Assembly (NCBI RefSeq): GCF_002872075.1
Contig: NZ_PGGU01000005.1
Span: 434,259 to 498,258, forward strand
DNA: 64,000 nt
Reading direction: 5' to 3'
Source of the DNA: Microbacterium aurantiacum
GTDB lineage: Bacteria; Actinomycetota; Actinomycetes; Actinomycetales; Microbacteriaceae
Positions 9,288-16,555 of the stretch are shown in pieces; within the stretch, counting starts at the first letter, position 1; the number at the start of each line of letters is the position of its first letter. The notes beneath the pieces were generated by a model. It was not told the DNA's origin and searched no databases. It saw nothing but the letters and a program-made list of their open reading frames with translations. Both the position numbers and the translations under genes were made by a program.

Positions 9288-9358
9288 AGGTGGCGACGGG
9301 ATTCGAACCCGTGTAAACGGCTTTGCAGGCCGGTGCCTAGCCGCTCGGCCACGCCACC
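9288..9358 (-). tRNA. tRNA-Cys (anticodon GCA)
   Basis: The acceptor stem GGTGGCG/CGCCACC encloses a D arm (GCCG...), an anticodon loop CTGCAAA with anticodon GCA, and a T arm ACGGG-TTCGAAT-CCCGT. The discriminator is T and CCA is not encoded. It is the middle gene of a three-tRNA minus-strand cluster. Confidence 0.94.
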
Positions 9359-9413
9359 GTGTGTGGATTGACCCCACGTGCTTCGAGCTTCCAAGAGAAA
9401 CTCACTGCACTCG

Positions 9414-9485
9414 AGCGGATGACGAGATTCGAACTCGCGACCCTCACCTTGGCAAGGTGATGCGCTACCACTGCGCTACATCCGC
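9414..9485 (-). tRNA. tRNA-Gly (anticodon GCC)
   Basis: The acceptor stem GCGGATG/CATCCGC, anticodon stem TCACC/GGTGA with loop TTGCCAA (anticodon GCC) and T arm CGAGT-TCGAATC form a complete cloverleaf. The discriminator is T and CCA is not encoded. It is the first gene of the minus-strand cluster Gly-Cys-Val. Confidence 0.95.
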
Positions 9486-9517
9486 ATTTGTTCCCGGTCG
9501 ACCCGGGCACTCATGAA

Positions 9518-9546
9518 ACATTAGCCGAAGATCGCCACAAGGCCAA
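9518..9546 (-). promoter_or_regulatory. Probable promoter of the Gly-Cys-Val tRNA cluster
   Basis: On the minus strand TTGGCC (9546-9541), a 17-nt spacer and TAATGT (9523-9518) resemble primary-sigma -35 and -10 boxes. The predicted start lies about 25 nt before tRNA-Gly. Confidence 0.5.
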
Positions 9547-9606
9547 ACCGAACGCGGATCTCGCGCGTGTCTCCCAGAGTGGTCAGCGGCACGACTTCGA
9601 GTCGGG

Positions 9607-9612
9607 TAATAT
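9607..9612 (+). promoter_or_regulatory. Possible -10 box of tRNA-Val(CAC)
   Basis: TAATAT lies 24 nt upstream of the mature tRNA 5' end, a usual spacing for a tRNA promoter. I see no clear -35 box. Confidence 0.4.
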
Positions 9613-9635
9613 CGGTTCTCGTACCCCGCAGGTCT

Positions 9636-9708
9636 GGGCGATTGGCGCAGTTGGTAGCGCGCTTCCTTCACACGGAAGAGGTCATCGGTTCGAGTCCGGT
9701 ATCGCCCA
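9636..9708 (+). tRNA. tRNA-Val (anticodon CAC)
   Basis: The plus strand folds as a cloverleaf: acceptor GGGCGAT/ATCGCCC, D arm GCGC/GCGC, anticodon stem CTTCC/GGAAG with loop TTCACAC (anticodon CAC, reading GTG), T arm ATCGG-TTCGAGT-CCGGT, discriminator A. It is a close isoacceptor of the tRNA-Val(GAC) gene on the other strand 370 nt away. Confidence 0.95.
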
Positions 9709-9712
9709 CCGC

Positions 9713-9747
9713 AGAACCCCCGAGATCATCGAAATCGGGGGTTCTTT
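9713..9747 (+). terminator. Rho-independent terminator of tRNA-Val(CAC)
   Basis: AGAACCCCCGA (9713-9723) and TCGGGGGTTCT (9735-9745) form a perfect 11-bp stem with an 11-nt loop, followed by TTCC. It starts four bases after the tRNA acceptor end. Confidence 0.85.
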
Positions 9748-9792
9748 CCATTGCTGCGCGAGGTGTCACCACCCCGGCGTACCATCTGCCTG

Positions 9793-10218
9793 GTGGTGAC
9801 CGATGGCCGACTTCCCGGACCCTGCTTCGTTTGTTCCAACCAGACCGGGGCACGCATCGGCGACGTCTGGGTGTGTGCGACATGCGGCTGGCGATACGGC
9901 GACGTGCCCGACTACGACCTCCCCCTCCCGGTCATCGAGGTCGTGTACTACATCCGGTACGACCGCAGGGTGAAGATCGGAACGAGCCGGCGTCCGCGTC
10001 AGCGCCTGGCGAGCATCCGGCACGAGGAGCTGCTCGCCTTCGAACGCGGCGGACGCCGTGTCGAACAGCAGCGACATCGGGAGTTCGCCGGCATTCGAGA
10101 GGGAGGCGAGTGGTTCACGCTCACCGAGGAGCTGCGCGCACACATCGCCACACTTCGCGCGAGCGGCGACCCCTGGTCGCTCTACGCGCGCTGGTTCAGC
10201 GAGACACTCCGGTCATGA
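9793..10218 (+). CDS. GIY-YIG/T5orf172-like protein with N-terminal zinc ribbon
   Basis: The 141-residue protein starts with a CxxC...CxxC zinc ribbon (CFVC and CATC, with GWRYGD) and continues with VYYIRYDRRVKIGTSRRPRQRL, then a VEQQRHREFAGIREGGEWF core. This matches the T5orf172/GIY-YIG-like domain, where the Tyr pair, the Arg after KIGTS and the Glu in the VE-H-F helix form a nuclease-like site. A TTG start at 9751 would abut the terminator, so a GTG at 9793 (or 9796) is preferred. It sits just after a tRNA gene. Its role is unknown. Confidence 0.65.
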   Translation: MVTDGRLPGPCFVCSNQTGARIGDVWVCATCGWRYGDVPDYDLPLPVIEVVYYIRYDRRVKIGTSRRPRQRLASIRHEELLAFERGGRRVEQQRHREFAGIREGGEWFTLTEELRAHIATLRASGDPWSLYARWFSETLRS

Positions 10219-10245
10219 TCCATTCCCACGTACTCCCCCGGCTGA

Positions 10246-10251
10246 CATAGT
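10246..10251 (+). promoter_or_regulatory. Possible -10 box of a leaderless transcript
   Basis: CATAGT ends 6 nt before the ATG at 10258, and no ribosome site is visible. The spacing matches the other leaderless candidates in this window, although the first base is not T. Confidence 0.35.
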
Positions 10252-10257
10252 CGAGAC

Positions 10258-11127
10258 ATGTTCGAGGGGTTCGAGACGAGCGAGGTCGATACCGGAGACG
10301 CACGGATCGTCGTCCGCCATTGCGCCGGGAACGGGCCCCCGATCATGCTGCTGCACGGTCATCCGCGCACCTCGGCGACCTGGCATCGGGTGGCGCCGAT
10401 GCTGAGAGACAAGGGATACGCCGTGATCTGTCCCGATCTCCGCGGGTACGGTCGCTCGACCGGACCGCTTCCGTCGCCCGATCATTCGGCCCATTCCAAG
10501 CGTGCCGTCGCTTCCGACATGCTCGCCGTCGCACGCCACCTCGGATACGTCCGGCTTCACGTCGCAGGCCATGATCGCGGAAGCTATGTCGCTCTCCGTC
10601 TCGCGCTCGATCACCCTGAGGCCGCGGAGCGGCTCATCCTCATGGACTGTCTGCCGCTCAGTGAACACGTCCACCGCACGGACGCTCGGTTCGCGACCGC
10701 GTGGTGGCATTGGTTCTTCTTCGCCCAACCGGACATCCCCGAACGAGTGATCAATGCAGATCCTGCCGCCTGGTATCTCCCGAAGGCTGACCCCCGGACG
10801 ATGGGGGAAGAGAATCACGCCGAGCTCACGCGCGCGATCGAGGATCCCGCCGTGGTCCGCGCGATGCTCGAGGACTATCGAGCAGGGCTCACGATCGACC
10901 TCGCGCACGAGGAAGCGGATCGTGCGGCGGGCCGCAGGCTGCACATGCCCACGCTGATCCTCTGGTCGGCGCGCGATGACCTCGAGCAGTTGCATGGTGA
11001 TCCGCTGAAGATCTGGCGGGGCTGGGCAGACCGCGTCTCCGGCTTCAGCATCGACAGCGGACATCACATCGCCGAGGAAGCACCCGTCGAACTCGCTCGA
11101 GCTCTCATGGACTTCATCTCCGCGTAG
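10258..11127 (+). CDS. Alpha/beta hydrolase of the haloacetate dehalogenase group
   Basis: The 289-residue protein has an HGHP oxyanion loop (33-36), DLRGYGRS (60-67), an Asp nucleophile in GHDRG (Asp106), a likely acid Asp130 and His269 in SGHHIAEE. His151-Trp152 in WWHWFFFAQPD and Tyr207 match the halide-binding residues of fluoroacetate dehalogenase. In that enzyme two arginines bind the substrate carboxylate; here the first is kept (Arg107) but the second position is Tyr110. The substrate may therefore differ; epoxide hydrolase is an alternative. The gene appears monocistronic. Confidence 0.8.
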   Translation: MFEGFETSEVDTGDARIVVRHCAGNGPPIMLLHGHPRTSATWHRVAPMLRDKGYAVICPDLRGYGRSTGPLPSPDHSAHSKRAVASDMLAVARHLGYVRLHVAGHDRGSYVALRLALDHPEAAERLILMDCLPLSEHVHRTDARFATAWWHWFFFAQPDIPERVINADPAAWYLPKADPRTMGEENHAELTRAIEDPAVVRAMLEDYRAGLTIDLAHEEADRAAGRRLHMPTLILWSARDDLEQLHGDPLKIWRGWADRVSGFSIDSGHHIAEEAPVELARALMDFISA

Positions 11128-11160
11128 GAGAGCCCGCGTCCCGACCGCCGACAGATGGAA

Positions 11161-11188
11161 CTCCCCGGGACCCAGGGGTCCCGGGGAG
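11161..11188. terminator. Bidirectional hairpin between convergent genes
   Basis: CTCCCCGGGACC (11161-11172) pairs perfectly with GGTCCCGGGGAG (11177-11188) across a 4-nt loop. It lies between the stops of the hydrolase and the SPW protein. There is no long T run, but position and stability fit a shared terminator. Confidence 0.65.
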
Positions 11189-11196
11189 GTCGATCG

Positions 11197-11583
11197 TCAG
11201 GCCGTCGCGACCCGAACGCGTGAACCCGCCGGCTGAGGCTGTGAGAACAGTACGACGACGATGACGGCCGCGCCGACGACGACGTGCGGCAGCCAGACGT
11301 TCGGCGCCTCGGTGGAGAAGCCGAACAGCCACGGAGACAGCGCGAGGAACAGGCTCGCGGCGACGTCGAAGACGAGGTGCACCGGCATCGGGATGAAGCC
11401 GAACGGTCCCCACTCGTACTTAGTGAACAGGCTGTAGACGATGAGTCCGACGCCCAGGACGATCGGGATGACGACGGCCGCTCCGCCGACGGACGCGAAG
11501 CCGAACACCCAGGGAGCCGCGATGAGGGCGACGCCGACGATGTAATCGAGAATGCCGTGGACCTTGGTCGGGATGAAACGCAT
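11197..11583 (-). CDS. SPW-repeat membrane protein
   Basis: The 128-residue protein has four hydrophobic helices arranged as two repeats, each with the SPW signature (AAPWVFGFA near residue 24 and LSPWLFGFS near 84). The SPW family of small membrane proteins has no known function. The ATG at 11583 follows AAGGAGGAG, which decides the start against an upstream in-frame extension. Confidence 0.82.
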   Translation of the reverse strand: MRFIPTKVHGILDYIVGVALIAAPWVFGFASVGGAAVVIPIVLGVGLIVYSLFTKYEWGPFGFIPMPVHLVFDVAASLFLALSPWLFGFSTEAPNVWLPHVVVGAAVIVVVLFSQPQPAGSRVRVATA

Positions 11584-11675
11584 GACTCCTCCTTCGGATG
11601 CGGCCGCGGAAAGCGGCTCACAGAAGGTTCGTCGCACAGAGCGAATCGGATTGGATCACCCGGGTCGACGCAAGC

Positions 11676-12437
11676 TCAGGCGATGAAAGCGATGTGCGGG
11701 ATGCCCGACGTCGGGTCGACGGCGACCCTCGCGTCCACTCCGTAGACGTCGTGGATCAGTTCGACGGTGAGGACGTCGGCGGGCGCTCCGGCCGCCACGA
11801 TCCTGCCTCCGTCGAGCACGAGCAGCGCATCGCAGAACATCGCCGCCAGGTTCAGATCGTGCATGGCGATCACCGTCGTCACGGGAAGGCTCGTCACCAG
11901 CCTGAGCAGTTCGAGCTGGTGGCGGATGTCGAGGTGGTTCGTCGGCTCATCGAGCAGGAGCTCGTGCGGCTCCTGGGCGAGCGCCCTGGCGATGTGCGCC
12001 CGTTGCCGCTCTCCCCCGGACAAGGAGTGCCACAGACGTTCCTCCCGGCCCTGCAGGCCGACCTGATGCAGGGCCTGCCGGATCACCTCGTCGTCGCGCG
12101 GGGAACCGGCACCGAACGCGCCGCGGTAGGGCGTGCGTCCGAGCCGGACCACGTCGTAGACGGTGATGTCGGCATCGGTGTCCGCGTGCTGGGTCACGGC
12201 AGCGACTTTCGTCGCGATGTCCCGGCGACGGACCGTCTTGAGGTCGTGGCCGTCGAGCGTGATGAGTCCCCGGTCGGGGCGGGCGAACCCGTGGAGCAGC
12301 CGCAGCAGCGAGGACTTCCCCGAGCCGTTGGGTCCGAGCAGTCCGACGGTCTGCCCCTGCACGGGGTGCAGGGTGACGCCGTCGACGACCAGCGCATCGC
12401 CGCGCTTCCACGAGACATCCGTCGCGTGCAGGGTCAT
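11676..12437 (-). CDS. Iron-siderophore/heme-type ABC transporter ATP-binding protein
   Basis: The 253-residue ATPase has Walker A GPNGSGKSS, signature LSGGERQR, Walker B LLLDEP and the H-loop IAMHDLN. Closest in pattern are FecE/FhuC-like ATPases that drive siderophore, heme or cobalamin uptake. Its start overlaps the permease stop by 4 nt (ATGA), so it is the last gene of a binding protein-permease-ATPase operon. The operon promoter carries an iron box, which favours an iron or heme substrate. Confidence 0.9.
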   Translation of the reverse strand: MTLHATDVSWKRGDALVVDGVTLHPVQGQTVGLLGPNGSGKSSLLRLLHGFARPDRGLITLDGHDLKTVRRRDIATKVAAVTQHADTDADITVYDVVRLGRTPYRGAFGAGSPRDDEVIRQALHQVGLQGREERLWHSLSGGERQRAHIARALAQEPHELLLDEPTNHLDIRHQLELLRLVTSLPVTTVIAMHDLNLAAMFCDALLVLDGGRIVAAGAPADVLTVELIHDVYGVDARVAVDPTSGIPHIAFIA

Positions 12438-13483
12438 GAGCGCGCCCGCTTCCGCACGAGAAGCAGCACGAAGATCGGCACCCCGACGATCGCCGTTCCG
12501 ACGCCGACCGGGAGCGGCGATGGTGCGAAGACGACGCGCGAGCCGGCATCCACCCAGACCATGAAGATCGCGCCGAGCACCGCCGTCGCCGGGATGATCC
12601 GGGAGTGACGCTGCCCGAAGAGCAACCGCGCCGCATGGGGCAGCACGAGGCCGACGAAGCCGATGGCGCCGGCGACGCTGACCAGGGCGGCCGTCAGCAG
12701 CGCGGTCAGCACGAGCAGGACGACGCGGGTGCGAGTGACGTGGATCCCCAGCGAGGCCGCGACATCCTCGCCGAACGCGAAGGCATCCAGCGAGCGGGTG
12801 TACCCGAGCGCCACGACGGCCCCGATGAGGGACACGGATGCGGTCAGGAGAACGTCATCCCACCGCATCCCCTCCAGCGAACCGAGCAGCCAGAACATGA
12901 TGCCCCTCGTCTCGTCGGAATCCGCCACGGCGAAGATGACCAGAGAGGTGAGGGCCGAGAAGAGCTGCGTGCCGGCGACGCCCGCGAGCACGATGGCGGT
13001 GTCTCCTCCGCTCGAGAACCGGCCGAGCAGGAGCACGAAGCCGAATGCGACCAGTGCGCCCACGAACGCGCCGCCGGGGAGGCCGAGCGCACTCCCGCCC
13101 AGACCGAGCACGCCCACGACGACGGCGCCGGTCGACGCTCCGGACGAGACGCCGAGGATGAACGGGTCCGCGAGCGGGTTGCGCAGGAGCGACTGGAGGA
13201 TCACGCCGCAGACACCGAGCCCGATCCCGCATGCCGCGGCGACCAAGGCCCGTGGGAGGCGCTCCTGCCAGACGATCGCGTCCTCGGAGGCGCGCACCGG
13301 GATGTCAGTGAGGCCGAGATGATTCGAGACGATGTCGCGGACGTTCACGAGCGACACGTCAGCCGACCCGAGCGTGACGGCGACGCCGAGGGACACCACG
13401 AAGATCGCGATGCCGGACATCACGATCAACAGCGTGACGATGCCGCCGGATCGGCGTGTCGGTTCGGCCCGGCTGTCGGTCAT
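12434..13483 (-). CDS. FecCD-family ABC transporter permease
   Basis: A 349-residue polytopic membrane protein with about nine to ten helices. It has the FecCD hallmarks RLPRALVAAACGIGLGVCGVI, NPLADPFILGVSSGAS and GFVGLVLPHAARLLFG. It forms the membrane channel for the ATPase downstream (4-nt overlap) and the lipoprotein upstream (20-nt gap). I placed the start at the ATG at 13483; the frame is open further upstream but overlaps the binding protein gene. Confidence 0.92.
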   Translation of the reverse strand: MTDSRAEPTRRSGGIVTLLIVMSGIAIFVVSLGVAVTLGSADVSLVNVRDIVSNHLGLTDIPVRASEDAIVWQERLPRALVAAACGIGLGVCGVILQSLLRNPLADPFILGVSSGASTGAVVVGVLGLGGSALGLPGGAFVGALVAFGFVLLLGRFSSGGDTAIVLAGVAGTQLFSALTSLVIFAVADSDETRGIMFWLLGSLEGMRWDDVLLTASVSLIGAVVALGYTRSLDAFAFGEDVAASLGIHVTRTRVVLLVLTALLTAALVSVAGAIGFVGLVLPHAARLLFGQRHSRIIPATAVLGAIFMVWVDAGSRVVFAPSPLPVGVGTAIVGVPIFVLLLVRKRARS

Positions 13484-13503
13484 GGGCGTCGGGAAGCGGC
13501 GGT

Positions 13504-14559
13504 TCACCGGACGCAGTCGCCCGCGCTCTGCACCCACTGCTGGATCTTCTCCAGGCCGTCGACGTATCGGATCGAGGGGTTCATCTCGGCGCCGTGCAGA
13601 GCGATGAAGCACTCGTCCTGCACCGCCCTCATGGTGCTCGTGAGGGCGTCGCTCTTCAGGAAGTCGATCTTGTCGTCAAGGCGATCGCCCGGGAAGCGGT
13701 CGCGCTGCAGATCCCCCAGGACGAGGATCTGCGGTGAACGGTCGACGACGGACTCCCAGCCCGAGGCGACCCAGTCGTCGTCCTCGTCGGCGAAGGCGTT
13801 CTCCATCCCCGTCATCGAGGCGAGCATCGAGGCGGATCCGAACCCGCCGGCCATGTAGGGCGTCTTCGTGTCGGCGAACCAGAACGCCACGGTGGCGCCG
13901 TCGAGGTCGACCCCCTCCAGCGCGGTCTCGGTGCGCTCCTCGAGGTCGGCGACGAGCTCTTCACCACGGTCCTGCACGTCGAAGATCGTCGCCAGATCGC
14001 GGATCTCCTGGTAGAGAGCGTCGACGCTCAGTTGCTCCGTGCGGGACCCGCCGCCGTTGATGCTCACCCCGCCCTCGCAATCGGTCGGCGACAGGTACGA
14101 GGCGATCCCGGTCTCGGCGAGGCGATCCCGGGAGACGACCCCGCCCTCGTCCTTGTAGTGACGGCCGAACGATGCTGTCACGAAGTCGGGATCGGCACCC
14201 AGCAGAACCTCATACGTGGGAGCGTTGTCAGCCAGGCGGGGCACCTGCTCGTTCACGGCAGCCAGGCTCGGCAGCACCGGGTCCGTCCAAGAGGCCGTGC
14301 CGACGATCCGGTCCTCGAGACCGAGGGACAGCAGGATCTCGGTGGAGTTCTGATCGAGCGACGCGACGCGCTGCGGAGCGCTCTCGATGATGACCTCTCG
14401 ACCGCAGTTGTCGACGGTCAGCGGGTACGCCGTACCACCGGCGCTCTCGGCGTCAGGCGCCGCCACCTCGATGACCTCGGATGCTCCGCACCCGCTCAGG
14501 GCGAGAGCGGAGACAGTGGCAAGGGAAAGAAGCGCCAGGCGCGTCTGGATCGTACGCAT
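13504..14559 (-). CDS. Iron-siderophore/heme-type substrate-binding lipoprotein
   Basis: The 351-residue protein has a signal peptide with lipobox LSGC (Cys24) and a periplasmic-binding fold of the BtuF/FecB type: PLTVDNCGREVIIESAPQRV, then SLGLEDRIVGTA, and a long linking helix near residue 200. It captures the substrate outside the membrane and delivers it to the permease and ATPase downstream. A related actinobacterial group is annotated, without experimental proof that I know of, as an F420-0 transporter; the iron box upstream argues instead for iron, heme or siderophore uptake. Confidence 0.85.
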   Translation of the reverse strand: MRTIQTRLALLSLATVSALALSGCGASEVIEVAAPDAESAGGTAYPLTVDNCGREVIIESAPQRVASLDQNSTEILLSLGLEDRIVGTASWTDPVLPSLAAVNEQVPRLADNAPTYEVLLGADPDFVTASFGRHYKDEGGVVSRDRLAETGIASYLSPTDCEGGVSINGGGSRTEQLSVDALYQEIRDLATIFDVQDRGEELVADLEERTETALEGVDLDGATVAFWFADTKTPYMAGGFGSASMLASMTGMENAFADEDDDWVASGWESVVDRSPQILVLGDLQRDRFPGDRLDDKIDFLKSDALTSTMRAVQDECFIALHGAEMNPSIRYVDGLEKIQQWVQSAGDCVR

Positions 14560-14601
14560 CAGGCGGACTTCCTCGGATTCTCGGGGCGAAATCTGGTCGA
14601 C

Positions 14602-14620
14602 TTAGGTTAGCCTTATCTAC
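14602..14620. promoter_or_regulatory. DtxR/IdeR/DmdR-type iron box
   Basis: TTAGGTTAGCCTTATCTAC agrees at about 17 of 19 positions with the actinobacterial iron box (TWAGGTTAGSCTWACCTWA, from memory). It lies 42 nt upstream of the binding-protein ATG, where bound repressor would block transcription under iron-replete conditions. It could also affect the divergent DUF1611 gene 170 nt away. Confidence 0.8.
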
Positions 14621-14788
14621 TTCCCGTCTCAAATCGGGGCCGGTCTTCACAGCCCCCGCGGATATGCGACTGCTACGGTGCAGTCATCGGCATTTTGCCG
14701 ATCATCAGGGAAGACTTCTCGTCGACCGACAGCTTTCAACGGCCCTCCGTTTCTTGTCGCCTCCTCTGTGCGACCGTTGAGGAACCCG

Positions 14789-15949
14789 ATGACCGTCCAA
14801 ACCCCCGACCGTTCCAGCGACCTCCTGATCGCCGGCCTTCACGCCGCCGAAGCCGTCCTCCCCGTCGGTTCCACCGCGGTCGTGTACTGCGAAGGCCAGT
14901 TCGGCGAGCAGGACGGCAAGACCGCGAACGGCCTCGTCCGCCACTCCGAGAAGTACGACATCCTCAGCGTGATCGACAGCACCCACGCGGGCGCCGACGC
15001 GGGCATGTTCCTCGACGGCACCCCCAACGGCATCCCGGTCCTCGCGAATCTCGCGCAGTCCGTGGTGCACGCCGACCGCGTACCCGACTACCTGATCTGC
15101 GGCGTCGCGCCGGCCGACGGCCTCCTCTCGGCCGCGCAGCGTGTCGTCCTTCTCGACGGGATCGCCCGAGGAATGCACATCATCAACGGGCTGCATGAGT
15201 TCCTGAACGACGACGCCGAGTTCGCCGCGGCGGCGCTGCTGGCCGGCGTCACGATCACCGACGTCCGCCGGCCGCGCAGCATGAGCGAGCTTCACCTGTT
15301 CTCCGGCCGGATCTTCGACGTCACGTGCCCGCGCATCGCGGTGCTCGGCACCGACGGCGCGATCGGCAAGCGCACCACATCCACCCTGCTGGTGCAGGCG
15401 CTGAGCGCACGCGGCATCCATGCCGTGATGGTCGGGACAGGTCAGACGACCATCATCCAGGGCGGCAAGTACGGCGTCGCCCTCGATGCCCTCGTCCCGC
15501 AGTACTGCTCGGGCGAAGTCGAGAACCAGGTCGTCGCCGCATTCGAGGGTGAAGACCCCGACATCATCATCGTCGAGGGCCAGGGCGCGCTCAGTCATCC
15601 CGCCTACATCACCTCTGCCCATATCCTGCGCGGAAGCCAGCCTGCCGGCGTCATCGTCCAGCACGCGCCGAAGCGCCGCATGCTCGGCGACTTCCCGATG
15701 GTGAAGATGCCCACCGTCGCCAGCGAGGTCGCCCTGATCGAGGCATTCGCCGACACGAAGGTCATCGGCATCACCGTCAACCACGAGGGCATGACCACCG
15801 ACGAGATCGGCGGAGCCATCGACGACATCGAGCTCGAACTGGGCCTTCCCGCCACCGACCCGCTGACCCGGCCACTGGACGACCTCGTCGAGATGGTCCT
15901 GCTGGCGTTCCCGCAGCTCGCGAACAGGCCGCTGGCCACACGCAGCTGA
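14789..15949 (+). CDS. DUF1611 family protein (DgcN-like)
   Basis: The 386-residue protein matches DUF1611: an N-terminal alpha/beta domain (about 1-160) and a P-loop-like domain with GTDGAIGKRTTS at 187-198, and EGQGALSHPAY downstream. One characterised DUF1611 member, DgcN, acetylates D-glutamate in a D-amino acid catabolic pathway with the epimerase-like DgcA. No dgcA neighbour is visible here, so transfer of function is weak. The ATG follows GAGGA at good spacing, which decides against an upstream GTG. It converges on the PemK-like gene. Confidence 0.75.
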   Translation: MTVQTPDRSSDLLIAGLHAAEAVLPVGSTAVVYCEGQFGEQDGKTANGLVRHSEKYDILSVIDSTHAGADAGMFLDGTPNGIPVLANLAQSVVHADRVPDYLICGVAPADGLLSAAQRVVLLDGIARGMHIINGLHEFLNDDAEFAAAALLAGVTITDVRRPRSMSELHLFSGRIFDVTCPRIAVLGTDGAIGKRTTSTLLVQALSARGIHAVMVGTGQTTIIQGGKYGVALDALVPQYCSGEVENQVVAAFEGEDPDIIIVEGQGALSHPAYITSAHILRGSQPAGVIVQHAPKRRMLGDFPMVKMPTVASEVALIEAFADTKVIGITVNHEGMTTDEIGGAIDDIELELGLPATDPLTRPLDDLVEMVLLAFPQLANRPLATRS

Positions 15950-15962
15950 GAGCGCGGCGCCG

Positions 15963-16532
15963 CTACTGCTCCGCGCGCCACCCGTAACGATCGCTGAGCG
16001 CGGTGGCCACACGCCCGTAGCGGCGCTGGTCGAGCACGGCGGCCTCACGGCGCAGGCCGTCTTCGTGGACGAGGTACAGCTGCTCGATGTCGATCCACGA
16101 TTCCCGGCCCTGCGAGTCCCAGGAGCCGGAACCGATCGGCAGGTAGTCGCGGTCGCCGTCATGCGACCGGCTCGTCATACGGACGGCGTACACCCGGTCG
16201 GCCGAGGCGCGGCCGATGATCAGCACCGGACGATCCTTGCCACGGCCGTCGTTCTCCTCGTAGGGCACCCAGGTCCAGACGATCTCACCGGCGTCCGGCG
16301 CGCCGTCCTGGTCGGGCGAATAGCCGATCCGAAGATCGCGGACGACATCCGGGTCCACCCGCGTCGTCGCGATGCCAGCGTCGCGCCCGTGATCCGCCTC
16401 CTCCTCGCCAGGAGGCCGCAGACGCGCGTCCGGCCGTCTCGGACGCACGGGGGTCTGAGACGGCCGGTCCGACCGCAGGGCCTTGAGCAGGATCTCGGCG
16501 AGGGTGGCCAGGATGCTCTTCGAGGAAGTCAC
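15963..16532 (-). CDS. PemK/MazF-fold protein without an obvious antitoxin
   Basis: The 189-residue protein has a charged, Pro/Arg-rich N-terminal part (about 1-80) and then a PemK/MazF-type barrel starting GEIVWTWVPYEENDG and continuing RGKDRPVLIIGR and VYAVRMTSRSHD. MazF toxins cut mRNA and are normally encoded with an antitoxin; here the upstream neighbour is amtB (23 nt away) and no small antitoxin frame is visible. The N-terminal extension could act in cis, or the protein may not be a toxin. Confidence 0.7.
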   Translation of the reverse strand: MTSSKSILATLAEILLKALRSDRPSQTPVRPRRPDARLRPPGEEEADHGRDAGIATTRVDPDVVRDLRIGYSPDQDGAPDAGEIVWTWVPYEENDGRGKDRPVLIIGRASADRVYAVRMTSRSHDGDRDYLPIGSGSWDSQGRESWIDIEQLYLVHEDGLRREAAVLDQRRYGRVATALSDRYGWRAEQ

Positions 16533-16555
16533 CCGGCCACCCTAGCCGCAGCTCA

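Noticed and set aside
9191..9708. The two tRNA-Val genes as attachment-site duplicates
   Set aside because: They have different anticodons (GAC and CAC) and several stem differences, so they are ordinary isoacceptors in opposite orientation.
9751..9793. Extension of the T5orf172-like protein to a TTG at 9751
   Set aside because: It would begin four bases after the tRNA terminator, leaving no room for a promoter; the added residues do not fit the domain.
15963..16532. A complete toxin-antitoxin pair around the PemK-like gene
   Set aside because: No small antitoxin frame lies upstream (amtB) or downstream (DUF1611, opposite strand).
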